64,000 bases of DNA from Eleginops maclovinus (GCF_036324505.1 NC_086351.1:7310001-7374000); one strand, 5' to 3'. Numbered from the stretch's first letter, positions 41,309 to 58,134 are shown. The notes: generated by a model from the letters alone, not told the origin. Numbers and translations: made by a program.

Positions 41309-42936
41309 CTCTAAGAGGTGGAGTCAGAAACTCTAATCAAATCTGCAAATGCAAATATCTCCTCACTGGCTGCAGGCCGTCTGTTCTGTGTGTGTGCTGG
41401 TGTTTATTAACAGCCCTGTACATGAGAAACAAACAAGGTGGCTCGGACAGTGCCACACAAAACTATTCCAGCCAATAAGCAACAGGGGGCGTTCGTGCAC
41501 GTGCACAGGACAGATAACAGGCCATGGATGTATAACAATGACAGTGGGAGGGAGATGGGTGGTAAATCTGGAGATGGGTATTTGTTTTTGGTGTTCAGAA
41601 CTCTTCCTCCAGGATTGCTGACTTCCTCTTTAAAGCATAGGAGTCCATATAAAGAATTCTTATGAATAACAACACACTGAAATGATGAAATTAAAGTGTG
41701 AATATTGCTCTGAAGCATTTAAAACAAACATTTTGTGTCAAAATGCCATGTCTTAAGATCCAGAGATGTTCCAGCCTAAATATTCTCCAGACTAATTGTT
41801 TGGTACATACCTTCAAAAAGAAATCCTCCAATTTCTACCTTTCAGCCGACAACTGTAAAACCAGGAATCTCTAACCTAAGATCCATGTTACTGTTTCATA
41901 AGCAAGGGAATGACTGAGGTTTAAACCACGTTTGGTAAATCCTAACATGCCTTTTCTGAATAACACCCCTGCAAAACATTGGAAATGTGAATATAAACTT
42001 TCATTAGTATCCAGCAGCTGCAGAACAAGATAACTGGGTCAATAAAATGATGTGTAAATGAAGAGGACAAGGGCACAGCTTTTCATGTGGAGCACCAGAG
42101 AGAATCACCCTCTTCTTGCCCTCTGCAGAGGTGCCCACAAGCTCCTCTGATTGGACTCACATGACATCATCAGACAGAGAGCCCGCTGCTATTGGCTAAA
42201 AGTGATGTCATGCTTCAGAGGAAGGATACATGGCGCATGAACTCCGCCTCTAGCTTCTTGTGACTGACCCAGCTCTGTGGTCTCACTTTCTTTGTTTACA
42301 CTTTACATAACCTTGCTGTTTTGCTTATTTCTAAAGAGGCAGTCTTTCTTTAAACCTGATATTATATTCTTTTAAATGACCAATCAGTTGCAGGGCATAT
42401 GATGTTTGTGTGTTTTCCTAAAACAGGGTAGCAAGAGCATTTGTTGTTCATCTCTAAAATCAACCATCTGATCTTTGGCCTGCATTTTGTCTGACGTCAC
42501 GGCGTATCAAGAATGAACTTAGTCAGGATTTTAACCGTTTAATCTGTCCTCACTAGTTTCATCCACTACATAATTAACTCCGTCCTGTTCCAAAACAGTT
42601 GACCTTGTGTAGCATTAAATCAGTCAAATGTAAAGCTTTTTATTCCCCACCAACATGCACAAATGAGAGGCTACTCACTCCAATCAGTCACTGCAGCCAA
42701 ATCTGGCCTCAGATAGCCTGAATGCAAATTAGCTGAGGTTTTACAGCGCTACAAGCGTAGAATAACCATGAGTCAGTCAAACGTAGTGCTGAACCTTATG
42801 TGGTGATGATGTTGTAAGATAAGTGGGCCCATCCTTAAAGAGAAGCATCAACTGAATGAATGAAGGGAAAAAACATTTTAGTTTGTGCCTCACGAGGGAG
42901 GGGGCTGGTTATTTGAGATGAATCCAGCACACTAAC

Positions 42937-43397
42937 CTGCAGCTCTCCAAGTCAGATTCTCTAGTGAGCAGGCTCCTGAACGACCAACGGGAGCGTCGGC
43001 TGGGAGAGGGACTACGAGACCAGGAGCGAGACGGTGGCAGGAGGAGGTCCTGTGAAGGGATATCCTGACCTTGCTCTTCATCTCCCATCTGAGTGGCCAC
43101 AGAGGAGGTAGGCGAGGGACTTCTATGTGGAATGTTGCCCTTCTCCACTGGCTCCTTTATAATAATTAGCTTTTTACCCCATTGTCGCTTAGTAGTGCTG
43201 CTTTGCTCTTCCTCATTTCGCTTCTTGGTCCGTGTCCTGCTGCGGTGGGATCGACCGTATCGGCTAGAACGGGACTGTCTGGGGCTGGGCGAGCGAGACC
43301 AGGATTCTGTATCTGAGGATGGTGGCAGGACAGTCAGTGTTGGGACGGGAATGGGCTGAGCCAGAGTAATGCCTTCTAGTCCAACAGGAGAAGACAT
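42937..43397 (-). CDS. gramd1a: Alternative first coding exon of gramd1a, Arg/Ser-rich
   Basis: An open frame starting ATG at 43397 ends at donor TGCAG/GTTAGTG (42937/42936) in phase 2, the same phase as the short MFD exon. It therefore splices in frame to the exon at 35082 and reads DLESCSTASNSPR. The resulting product would have about 937 residues. The exon encodes 153 residues with RS/SP dipeptides (SWSRSPSPRQSRSSR, SRSWSRSPSPSRRSR) and basic patches, so it is probably disordered and phosphorylatable. An acceptor-like TTGATCGAAACAG just upstream suggests an untranslated exon further 5'. Alternative N-termini are known in the GRAMD1 family; this one is inferred from phase and coding character only. 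Confidence 0.65.
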
Positions 43398-46370
43398 ACT
43401 CGTCTTATTTGTCTGTTTCGATCAAGAGAAGGGAACCAACAAGGGCTTGTTGCATCTTTATAGTTGAGACTCACCCATAACGGGCCAAGATGGTCTAGTC
43501 ACGCTTGCATTTGATATATTTTTAAAACCGGATGGGTTGAAACATCAAACAATCCTTCTGGGGAATTTGACTCATATTATTAGATAACATTAACCATCAG
43601 TTAAGATTATCAAGTATTTTCTGCATATCCGCTTCAAGTTAAAAAAGTGTTACACACAGTGTTTCTTCACACTGAAAAGTAGATGAAACAGGAAGCTGGG
43701 AGGAAGTCTGGCGAAAAGTTTGACAGGCTTTTGTGTTCTTTAGGCAATTTATTCCAGGTTCCAGATTGTCCAGTGTATGCGTTTGTAAGGAGTGACTAAA
43801 TGCTTTATTATCGCTTTTCGGTTTTCTGCATTTCTTGCAATGTCCGGCGTCCCTTTCTTTCTTCAGTAATCGTTTGCTCTTCTCCCTTGTTTGGTAGACT
43901 TCCAGCTTGCATGTTGCATAATCAGGCTCATCTTAGCAAGAGTTGAAGTCTCAGACAAAGACAGATATGTGCCTGGAAGTAGCTTCCTGAGAAGTGACAA
44001 GAGCAGAAACTTTGCATTGAAAAGGCTGGCCTACATCTGACTGCCACTTTTCTAAAATCGGATTAAAAAAATATATAAAATCATGTAAGTTTGCACTAAT
44101 ACAGATGAGTGCGAGAATTAATCTATTTTTGTCTTGTCTTTGATACTGTGTGCTCTGCCAGTTCTGGGAATATGAGGTATCATATGATGATGAAGATGAC
44201 GATGATGATGTATTAGCAATGTTATACTTTCCCTTCAGTGGGAAGATCGATAGGATTCATTTAAAGTGGGCTAGTTTATGTTACTTTAGCTGAATATTTC
44301 AACAGTTTCTACCTTCAAGTAACTCAGAAATAGATACATCTGGGAGAGCATGGGACTGACTGACACCTGTCACTGTGGATGTATCACAAGTGGAGAATGG
44401 CAGATATCAAGAGCTTTTAACCACCATGTGTTGCAAAGGAAAGCTTTATGCCATTGAACTGATACAGATCAGTACAGGTTCTCTATCTGAAATCCCTAAG
44501 CAAAGAATCTCATAAAGCAGATGCCATACTCTGTAGCACTGTACCTAGACAGCAACTTTAAAAAACAAACAAATAGTTTATACTGCCAATAACAAAGTCA
44601 GATTGCAACTATAGGCTATCAAGGTCACAACAACATTAAAACATACTGCAGCCTCCAACAGGGACATATTGTGTGTGGGTCACTCCATTGTCTGCCTTCA
44701 AAGCAGATACTTTCAAAGACCCAAGCACGTCTGACAGTATTTTCTGTGATCTGTTTGAACAAGACCAATCTTGGAACAGACTTGTTTGTCCTGAGTAATC
44801 CACCATAATCCCTGTATAGCTTTCACTCCCTGATCCACAAAAACCAGATTTTTTTTCCATATGAAACATAGGCCACGTCAAGCCGCGAAATCACACAACA
44901 TCACACACGGAAAACAGCTATTTTAGACGCAACACAAACAAACAAATAGTTCCGGCAATGTGATCGTAGACTCATTGAGTGTGACACAAGTTCCGAGGAA
45001 CAGCTGCTCCTGCGAATTCAAACCAGTACTCAGTGTGTTGTACTGAACGGTGTTGTTGAAACACCGCCAACCACTGATATCTCCTGACATGATATTGAGA
45101 CCCAAGTACAGAGGTCTTGCAGACACAAACTCAGGTTCGATATAATAAACTTTGCAGCGTTGGAAAGTTGGATATCCTACCTCCCATTGGATGAAATTCC
45201 TCCGTTTCTGTTGTCTTGCTCGGCCTCGAAAACAAGCCGAGCGACGGTGCGCGAAGTAATGTTAAAATCCACTTTTTCGCAGGAACACATCAACATACTT
45301 AGGTACGTGAAGAAGCATTTGCCGGCAGCAGCTAGCAGTTAGCCATACGCCAGCTTACGCTAAACGCAGCCAAATTTAGCTAACGTTTCCCCCGAGCTCT
45401 CGAGGCCGATAGCTCACAAAAAGATGACTATCTGCCTAGCAGTCTTTAACTTCCAGCAGATAAAGTACTACGCCGACGTCTTCCATTATCACTTTAAAAA
45501 TACTCTGGTTTAAAACAATAATATGGATTATGAAGCTAACAACAACAGTTAGCTTAGCAGTAGGAGCGACAAACTTGGTTTTAAAGTAACAGACAATAGC
45601 TTTTTTGTCGAAAAGTGAAACGCAACGCCAGTCAGTCGACTACTTTACTTAGGACGTGGGGGGATACAAGGAGTCTTATTAAGAGAACAAAATATTTTTG
45701 CTTCATCGGTTTAATTCAAAAGAATTCACTAAACTTGTTCAATACCTGTATTACACAAATTGTAAAAATATATATAATGAATACGTTATTAAATGTTCAA
45801 AATCACCAGAAAGACGAGACTAACACCCCTCCGGCAAACTTTATGGTACAGCCCGGGGAAAATAACTGTTCAGAGGATGTGGCGTGAGAAGAAGACCAGT
45901 GTTTACATCACAACACCAACCATTGATAAAGCAACGTTCTCTCCCTCAACAAATATACTCTTATAATAATTATAATTTCAAACAAATTGACAACATTCCA
46001 TGCAGGCAATGTGCCTTTTACAACTAGGAGGTTTGATTAATACGGAGAAACAAACAAAGCAGTCCTATACAATTTCACAGGTCTGGTTTTTGAGACACAT
46101 CTCAGTACACCATGCGCAACAAGTACATGCTAATCCACAGATCTAATATAATTTCAGAGTTAAATTGAAGGGAACTGTTATTTTTGCCAAAATGAATAGA
46201 AACATTGCGACCTCTAGTGTCTAACACTGTGTTGTGCAGTCATTAGGTGTAACCTGATAACTAATCATTTACCTCCCTACATTTCTTTAAACTGTATTAT
46301 GCATAAATTGAATTCTACAATAATATAATTTTTAATCAGTACAAAAATAAGGGCATAGTGCACATGGCAT

Positions 46371-46670
<300 letters not shown>

Positions 46671-48248
46671 TAATGATTCCATTAAATTGTTTAGTTACAG
46701 TAGCAGCAGCATAGCATATTTATCTCACCCCTCGCCTCCTGCCGCTGCATCGTTTCATATGGTGTCCTGCAGTATTGTTTGTAGGATGCAGCCTGTAGGA
46801 CATTGGATATCCCCTCCTCCAGGCCACTTACAGAAACACAGCCGATGACAAGTCACCTTGACTGTAGCTGGAAACAAAAGAACAAACAATGATTTGATGC
46901 ATTTGGAGATTTAAACAGACACACATTTTATTACATTATACAGAGAACATTCAAGATTAATTGTGGACATAAAGAATTTTCTTTCCAATTATTAAAAAAG
47001 AAATTGTCTGACTGGTAAAAAATGTTTCATTTTGTTCAATCAACAATCGACAACCTAAAGATATACTGTATACTATCACTAAAGACAAAAAATGCAACAA
47101 TTCATCATAAGTAAAAACACATTTTTGGTATTTTTTTCTCATTAGGTGATAAAGATGATTGCAGCTTCAATTTATATTGATTGGTTCATTGTTTAACTGA
47201 CTAATCATATTAGATATTTTCAATTTCAAACAATCCCAACCTTAAAGTTATGCACATGGAAGTGTAACTTCAACTTTAACTCAGTTGTAATGCCCACACC
47301 CCATCATCAGCTATACCTACTTTGCATATTTCAGTGTTATTTCCATAATGTTCAGCATTCATGCCAGACATAAAGATATACACAGTATTATAGAAATCCT
47401 TATACTCTAAACTTTAAAAGCTTTAGAACAGATGTAAAACCGTTATTGAAATAAAGACTGAATAATCATTTCACATATTTTCTAAAAGTTAAATGCTGTA
47501 TTTATCAACACATATGCTGAGACATTTTCATCTTTTGTTGTCATTTATTTGCCTTTACCTGCTTTTTAGTTTTGATTTTCAGCCAGCAGTTTTCTCTCTA
47601 TCCTTTCAAATCGATAGCAGAGCATCACAATGACTTGGCAGTTTTAAATGATCTTTAGATTTTCCAGGCATCCTCTGTCATCTCACTCCCTGACTGTCTC
47701 CAGCATTCGTAACTTCACGGCTCCATTTCAAAACAGAGGATCAACGTCTGTGCTGCATAGCCAAGCAGGGAAGAAACTGCTCTAGGACAGGGGAGTTGTG
47801 TTGCTGAGCACCTCAGGCTGCTGAATCGGGGGACTGGAAACTCGATCTGTGCTAAAAATAAAAAAAAACACCACCAGCATAGCGAGAAAGGAGGTGTGTC
47901 ACTCACCGTGTATGCGTGTGTAGAGGGTCAAAAAGGTACAGAGAAGCCTCCATATACACAACCCTCACAAACAGGTTTTATCATATGTCAACATTTCCTA
48001 GAATGTCCACCCCCCCTCATCCAAGGTCTTAGTATCAATCCTCTCTTGGTTACATTTGTGATTTCCAAGATGGCTCAGGCAATTTTAATTGTCATTATCA
48101 TTCACAAGCTACCAAAAGGTTAAAAGAGGTGAGGACCCTTATCAAGCACTTCACTGTGTCCTCTGGTCACATCACATGACAATCTCCCTGACCTCCACTG
48201 CAGCCAAAATACACAAACACACACAGGCACAAACACAAACACACACAG

Positions 48249-48400
<152 letters not shown>

Positions 48401-49982
48401 CCTGGCTGCCAGAAAAATAGCTTATAACCGTTATTTAAAAGAATGTTTGTACAGCCTTAGAGTCGGACATGTTAAACACATGACAAGGCATTCCTTTTAA
48501 TGAGAAAACAAACTCATCACCTTCATCACGTTAACACGCTGATTGCATAGACCATGTGAATCTCTGTCAACATGCAAGGCCTTTAGTCAATGTCTGTTTT
48601 GTCAGCCTTGACTTCAGTGGCCTTGTTTTTCTGGCATTGACTGACTGTCAGACCCTATGAAGGCAGATACAAAAACTGAGCTTTGTGAAGCTTTTTCTTC
48701 TGGTTGAAGTAACTCAACCAGAGGGAATGAAATCAGTGGGGAATTAGTTGTTTGACAAAGTTAATGACTACAGTTTGCATCATCGCCCTTGGAGGGAAAT
48801 CATACTAGTACATATGATGTATGATTCACCAAACAAGACTGTTAAAGAAGAAATAACAAAGACATGAAATCATCAGTTACTGCAATAACTGCAATAACAA
48901 TGGCACCCCAGATACAGTACAATAAAAATAAGTGTTCCAATAAAAGTAGGTTTTAAGAGGAGAATAGAAAGAACACAATGACTAATAGAGACAGATAGAG
49001 GGAGATAGACAGATGTAACATAAGGTGTGCTTTTAATAACCCAACATTAAAAAAATGCTTTAGCAAAAGCTTCTCTGCTGAAGTGTCCATGAGCAAAGAA
49101 CTGAATCCCTGAAGCCGATCATGACCTCTGACCTGTGAGGGAAAGAAAAAACTAAAGCCTCATATTTCATTTAAAGGTAGGTTTGTATATTATATTGTGT
49201 ATTATAGCTAGCCCTTTAAGCCCCACGTGGCTGTTTACCCTGCTTCGAGCGTGTGTTTCTCTGACAGAATTCGTTAAACAAAACATGTCAGGGAGGATTT
49301 TGCATGCCCGACTTGCTTCTTATTTATTTTTTTATTAAAGAATGAATATAGACGGCAATACATAGAACAGAAGGAATATCTTTCCCCACAGATAGTATAC
49401 AGGTCAGCAGAAGTAATAACCAAAGCATGTATGACTTTTATAAGCTCTTTACTAATAATTAAACTTTTAATAATAAAACACCTTTATATAAAACCTTTAA
49501 GAGGATGGACACTTCTCCTGTTTGAGAGAACTTTGTTTGTCTATCTAATCAGAAGAAACTTGTCTGGAGTCTGGTTTATAGACGGCCATGCTGAAGTTAT
49601 GGAATAAGTCTCTTCATCTCAGGTTTCCTGCTGGTGTTCAACACTCACAACGTCCAACGGTCCTGCATTCACACGCTCTTAATATAGCTTGCCTAAAGTC
49701 ATACGAGACTGCAGTTGAGACTTAAAACTAGTCTGAAGACACGGGGACTCTTTTTGTAAACATTTTTGTACTGAGGCATTCCTTAAAATTTGGCGTTTGT
49801 AGTTGTTGAGCTATTGGACTGACTCTCTGGATTAAATGGTGAACTGGTTTGCCATGAAGAACATGGAATTACTCAGGGATCAAGAAGCATTATGACAGTG
49901 ATGTAATGTGAATCGCCACAGATATTTATCCGCAAGGAAAGTTCAATATTTTATCAAACAGCTTTAAGTTGTTCCTGCAGAA

Positions 49983-53102
<3,120 letters not shown>

Positions 53103-53995
53103 CTTTAGCAGTGAGTTAGATTTATCCTACACCATTATACACATTGACTGGCTTGTGCAACATCTGATTTAGGAACATGTGGTCATATTACACCCATGAA
53201 AGCATGTCTTTCTCTTTAACTGTTTTTATTTTTTATATCCGTCAGGTAGAAGAGATCTTCTCTGCAAGATTGAAGCTTCTTACTGTAGCAGAAATGGCAC
53301 AATAACTGTATAAGAAGTTGATTTGGAATGTTGGTTGGTGCCCAGTTGTCTATATGTACCCTGTATTATTAACTGTAAACTGAATCAGATGAAGGTTTGT
53401 AGAATTGTGAAAAAAGGCCCTTTTTCAAGGTTTGTGAAAACAAATTGCCTTAAATTTAGCGAATCAAAAAGCTGTTATTGTTTAACAATCTTTGAATAGT
53501 CAATGATGTACTTTAATCATACAAATTCCCAGAGCCCAAAATAATGTTTTAACACAGGAGTATTCAGCTGAAACAATGAGATGTAGAAATGCAGGAAACC
53601 TTGATAATACTCCTATTGTAGGACATAAAAAGTGTAACAGTCATCCAAACGGCCATTGATACATTTTCCATTCATGATCAAATGACTGACTGAGTGAAAG
53701 TAATTCAGGATTATTTAACACTTATAAACACCCCACTGATACTAGTTTATCTGCATGCCTCAGCTCTCATTTCTACAGGATCAATAGTGAAAACAGAAAT
53801 GTGTGTAGATAAAATAAATAACTTTATATATGATCTTAAAGGCGCTGTGGAAAGTCTTTATATTTTTAGATAACCTTGACATCACTCATTGTTAAGCATA
53901 AGCAGGGTGTCAGGATGTCGGACTAAACTTATGTTTGTTTGTTTTTTTGCACGTTAAAGTTTGTAATTGAACTTGAATAAAATAGTTGTTTTTAT

Positions 53996-55193
53996 AAATT
54001 GTTTTACTCTTTGTCTTTGTATCCCTTGACAAAGAAATGTAACATAATAACCTTACAATTTTTCACTGTTGAAGAATTTCACTACAAGAGTGAGTTAAAG
54101 GACGTTTAGAGGTGATTGTGTTGTAACACTATCTAGTCTGAGCTGCAGAATGTTCTCCGCTCTGAAAGCAGCTTTGTTCTCCTGCTGAAGCCTGGAACCT
54201 CCGACTCCTACTGGGAAATGTGACATTACAGATTAGATTAATAAATGAGACAATGCATCCATCCACAAACACTGATCACACAATGGGTTTAAAGCCTGAA
54301 GTGATGATGACAACAACTGTATCTCTTTGTAATTCTTAATATTGCTTTGTGTCACACAATCATTTTTCTCATTGAACACAAAGACAGTAAACCCACATGA
54401 CATGTTACCAAGTCAACAATGCTGGAATGAGGTCGGATTTGAAGACAACATCCTAACTCAATTAATATGCTTGTCTATACATTGGTACATTTTAGTTTCA
54501 TCAGTATGGAAGAGTGGTTTCAGTCAAGCTACACTACTGCCTCGCTATACTGAGCCTTTGACCTTGCCCTGTGACCTTCTCGTTTCATTAAAAGTGTTGA
54601 CAAGTTGAACATGCAGCATATCTCTTCCCAGAAAAGCATGAGCATGAAGGAGGGCACATAATGACCAAGACAGGGGTAGATGTTGCTTCTATTCAAGGTG
54701 TAGAGCTGCTTCTAGTCCCGCTGGAGATTTGACTTGACTTGAAATGATCAATGTTTGCTGATGCCAATGAAAACGGAAACTAATTCTATTTTCTTGAAAG
54801 GTAGGCTTTCCTTTTTACTGCATGCAGCAGGAATGATGAAAAAACATCTAATTTGTGGGTAAGCATTTTTATATTAGTTCACTTTTAATCTCATGGCACC
54901 AAAATGAACTCCTAAACTTTGTTTATTCTGCATTTTCATTTCAGTTTGTTCGGTTACTCAACACAGAATACAATTCCAATGTGTTACTTTAGCAAGAAGA
55001 CATACAAATGCATTTCTTAATACACATACATACATTCTGGATAACTGGGATTTGTTTTAAAATCACTCTAGGCTATTTTGTCACACTGGGTGTCACTAAA
55101 TGATTACTGCAGAAAAGGGGTAATACCTGTGGGATGAATCTTAGTCTCCTCTCTTCCAGTTGCACTTCGCTAAGCATCCAGCAGAGGTCGGCC
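53996..55193. other. Spacer between scn1b-like gene 2 and kcne1
   Basis: No coding exon is recognised. An acceptor-like CTCCTCTCTTCCAG ends at 55159, 34 bases before the kcne1 start codon, so a 5' untranslated kcne1 exon probably lies somewhere in this spacer. It cannot be placed by sequence alone. Confidence 0.4.
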
Positions 55194-55619
55194 ATGTCAC
55201 ACATCAACACTACGGAGCTGCAGTCGCTCCTGCTCTCATTCCTGCAGCACTGCCTCAACAGCACAGGCATACTGTATCCACAGGTACCTCAGAACTACAC
55301 TACCCAGCAGGGTGTGCACCACGGGGCTGAAGCCGGAGTCAGGGCCAACACTCAGTCTCAGGGCATGCTGTATATCCTGCTGGTGGTTGGCATGTTCAGC
55401 TTCTTCACATTCGGCATCATGCTCAGCTACATTCGCTCCAAGAAGCTTGAGAGCTCCCAAGATCCGTACCACCAGTACATCGCCCAAGACTGGACCAAGG
55501 TGGTGACTCCGTCCAGGGCCGTCGCTCAGGCGCTGCACAGGGAAGCTGCAGGAAACGGAGCCAGCCGCAAGGAACCCATCGTCATCTGCAACCCTGCAGC
55601 AGCTGCCAGACTAGAATGA
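55194..55619 (+). CDS. kcne1: Potassium voltage-gated channel subfamily E member 1 (MinK-like)
   Basis: Single-pass beta subunit that, in mammals, assembles with KCNQ1 to give the slow cardiac IKs current. One coding exon, as usual for KCNE genes, encodes 141 residues (human 129). The N-terminus has glycosylation sites N5-T-T, N22-S-T and N34-Y-T. The membrane helix covers about 58-80 and ends GIMLSYIRSKKLE, identical to human KCNE1 over that stretch, followed by the KCNE signature DPYHQYI. The activation triplet FTL of human reads FTF here (71-73). An in-frame ATG at 55134 was rejected because an intron acceptor lies between it and 55194. KCNE2, KCNE3 and KCNE4 fit less well in and after the helix. 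It is convergent with dnajc28, 393 bases away. Confidence 0.92.
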   Translation: MSHINTTELQSLLLSFLQHCLNSTGILYPQVPQNYTTQQGVHHGAEAGVRANTQSQGMLYILLVVGMFSFFTFGIMLSYIRSKKLESSQDPYHQYIAQDWTKVVTPSRAVAQALHREAAGNGASRKEPIVICNPAAAARLE

Positions 55620-56012
55620 GACATTTAGCCATTTAAACACTTCCCACAGTCAAAAATCAAATACTCTGTAACACTTCATTTTTGATCACCTTTACTTTTA
55701 ATGTCACATAGCGACCACAAATTACAGCGTTAGGTGTGTATTTTCAGATGAGTAAATTTCATACAATGTGCCTCATGTTCTTTATCATCATATGCAGTTC
55801 CTCCCATTTTACAGTCACATTACCATGGTGGCTCAATACTGCTTTACCAATAGCACCTGATGACAATCCAGCATATCTGGACAACAATAGAAGTGACACA
55901 GAAATACATGTGTGACAGCATTGTTTCTGACGCTGCATATACTGCAAGTGTAAATATTACCCTTACTGATTTTACAAGTTTTTTCTGCTTAGTTTGTTGA
56001 TTCAGAGTTTCA

Positions 56013-57173
56013 TTATTTTAGTCTGAGAAAGTTCCTCATCCACCACACCAGGCCTTGTTTTGTGTTTTGAGGCTGAGTTACCGCGTTGGATCTTTTTTTC
56101 TCTTCCTTCCACCTCACTCGCTCCTTTTCTCTCTCTCTCTGCTGGTCCAGTCGGTGTTGGGGTGCTCCTTTCACAGCTCGGTCAATCTCTCGCGATAAAC
56201 TAAAGTGAACCATTTGCATGTTGAGCATTGGTACAATGAGGTTGTAATTGTCCACCATCTTATTAAGTTTCACTAAATCCCCCTCTTTGGATTCACACAG
56301 TCGCTCCCATTTGCTTTGCTCTTTAGGGGTCAAAGGGTCACCGAGCCTGGCTCTCTCCTCCAATAACCTATTTCGGATTTCGGCTATAGTCTCTCGGATT
56401 TCACGTTGTGTGACGATCCAGGCTGGCTGGTAACCATTGTCGATGAGGATGCGGTTGAGGTTGTGGGTCATAGGATCAGCGAAAGGATTGTACTCAAACT
56501 TATTGAGGGGCTTGCCAGCCCCACTTAAGTTCCTGAAGTCTCCTCGCGCCATGGACTCCTGGATCATGTCCTCGACAAGCCGCTCAACAGCCTGAGTGAT
56601 CTTGATCTTTCGGCTCCGCTGACGTATGTCCCGTTCTATTAGCGCCCCCTCTGCAGCGGCTGCCCTTTCATGCTCCCTCTGCCGGTAGTTCAAAACCTGC
56701 TCGGATGCCCGGTCGACACGAATCTGTTGATACTGGCGCTCACGCTGGCTGGGCGTGCCTGATCCCACACCCTCATAGCTGAGGTAGTGTCTGTGGGGAA
56801 ATGCTTTACCTCTTGAATTATCTTCATCCTCCACAAGCTTGCCTCCATCCGTGCGATTGGTCTTAGTCTGATGTGCCAGAACGGCACGGTAGGCCTCCTC
56901 AACTCGAGCAAAAAGCATCGCATCTGCAGTTGGAGCCCCAGAGTCTGGGTGATAGAGCTTGGCGAGGCGCAAGTAGGCCTCCTTCACCTGACCAGGAGTG
57001 CTTTGCCCCTCATCTGGCAGCTGTAGGATCCTGTAGCTCTTTAGCAGGCTTCCGCTCATCTTGTGCATTGAGCTGAGCTCTCTGAGCAGCAGGGACTGTC
57101 GAGACAAAACGAACAGAAAACGGCCATGGTAGAAGCCACTGCGGGAAACCAGGTGGTGGAAAATGCAACTCAT
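56013..57173 (-). CDS. dnajc28: DnaJ homolog subfamily C member 28
   Basis: J-domain protein with a DUF1992 region; human DNAJC28 is close in length (388 residues) and its precise function is not well defined. Starting at the ATG at 57173 it has 386 residues. The N-terminus (MSCIFHHLVSRSGFYHGRF) is basic, hydrophobic and free of acidic residues, fitting a mitochondrial presequence. The J domain covers about 46-110 with the catalytic HPD at 75-77. DUF1992 follows at about 195-270 (ERLVEDMIQESMARGDF, LSGAGKPL, DPMTHNLNRILIDNGYQP), then a coiled, charged C-terminus. The longer frame to 57224 crosses a TTTTTTAAATTTTCAG acceptor, so that part is intron and the 57173 start is preferred. The whole coding sequence is in one exon. 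Confidence 0.93.
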   Translation of the reverse strand: MSCIFHHLVSRSGFYHGRFLFVLSRQSLLLRELSSMHKMSGSLLKSYRILQLPDEGQSTPGQVKEAYLRLAKLYHPDSGAPTADAMLFARVEEAYRAVLAHQTKTNRTDGGKLVEDEDNSRGKAFPHRHYLSYEGVGSGTPSQRERQYQQIRVDRASEQVLNYRQREHERAAAAEGALIERDIRQRSRKIKITQAVERLVEDMIQESMARGDFRNLSGAGKPLNKFEYNPFADPMTHNLNRILIDNGYQPAWIVTQREIRETIAEIRNRLLEERARLGDPLTPKEQSKWERLCESKEGDLVKLNKMVDNYNLIVPMLNMQMVHFSLSREIDRAVKGAPQHRLDQQREREKERVRWKEEKKRSNAVTQPQNTKQGLVWWMRNFLRLK

Positions 57174-58121
57174 TTCTAGAACACTCCTGTGGATCTGAAA
57201 ATTTAAAAAAGTAATTAAAGACAACCAGTCATAAAAAGTTTGTTTATTTTTGAGTGAATTAGACTACCAGTAGTACAAATAAGCTTAAATAAAGACCACT
57301 ACGAATCTGATAGTTGGGTTTACTTTTAGATTCAATCTTATTTGCTTTGATTTTGTGTTAACTGTGTTTTGATGTCCTCCATCTGCAAGAAGAATTGGGG
57401 GCAATAAATATATATTGATCAATTAAGTGTAGCTCAATGTTTGTCACATGTCATTATAATGAATATCCTTGTTTTTAGACACATTTAAATATTGGAAGTA
57501 CATTTTGAAATTTTACCAAGCTACCCTTTTATAACCTTTATATCCTAATTAAATCTGGCCTCAAAGACGCTGCTGTATGTGTGAATATGATTCCATCCCT
57601 TTTCCATTTTTAGGTTGTTAACTTTCTTTTGAACTTATAAAACTTTCTGGACACAAATAGTCGAATAATTACACTGAGTTTTGCTATTAACTTTGTATAC
57701 AAGATCACTCAGTTGTGTTGAAGTGTCATCATTAGAAATCCACAACAAGGCTGAAACTAACTTGAATGACACATATCACAGTAAATGCCTCACACATACA
57801 TATCCACATTAATAACTGTTATGACAACAAAAATAAGGCTTAAGTTGAAGGTTGATTCACTGCTAGCTAGGAAACATTTTGACTTCAGGAATAATAAGAA
57901 CAAATAGGATATGTTTCACGAATTTACGCTGAAAACTGAATAGACCAAGCCTTTGTAGGACATGAACGTTTTGGTGTATAATCTTTCAACCTTAGAGAAA
58001 GCCATGTTCACCTCAGTACGGCTCCTTGCTCCTTGTTGTTACATACTAGTCCTTCTTCTGCTGCTACATGATCGCATTGCACTTCTTCTACTGTTTCGTA
58101 TCGCCCTCTGTCGTCCATTGG

Positions 58122-58134
58122 GTAACTTGGCAAC
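58122..58134. promoter_or_regulatory. X-box-like (RFX) motif near the putative dnajc28 promoter
   Basis: GTAACTTGGCAAC is an imperfect palindrome close to the RFX X-box consensus (GTNRCC-N-RGYAAC). It lies about 950 bases upstream of the dnajc28 start codon in a CpG-richer patch. The role is unproven. Confidence 0.25.

Noticed and set aside
55134..55193. Upstream in-frame start of kcne1 (20 extra residues)
   Set aside because: The acceptor-like CTCCTCTCTTCCAG ends at 55159 inside this stretch, and the protein from 55194 begins in a KCNE1-like way (NTT site near the N-terminus).
57174..57224. Longer N-terminus of dnajc28
   Set aside because: It crosses a polypyrimidine-AG acceptor, and the preferred start at 57173 gives a presequence-like N-terminus and a length close to the human protein.
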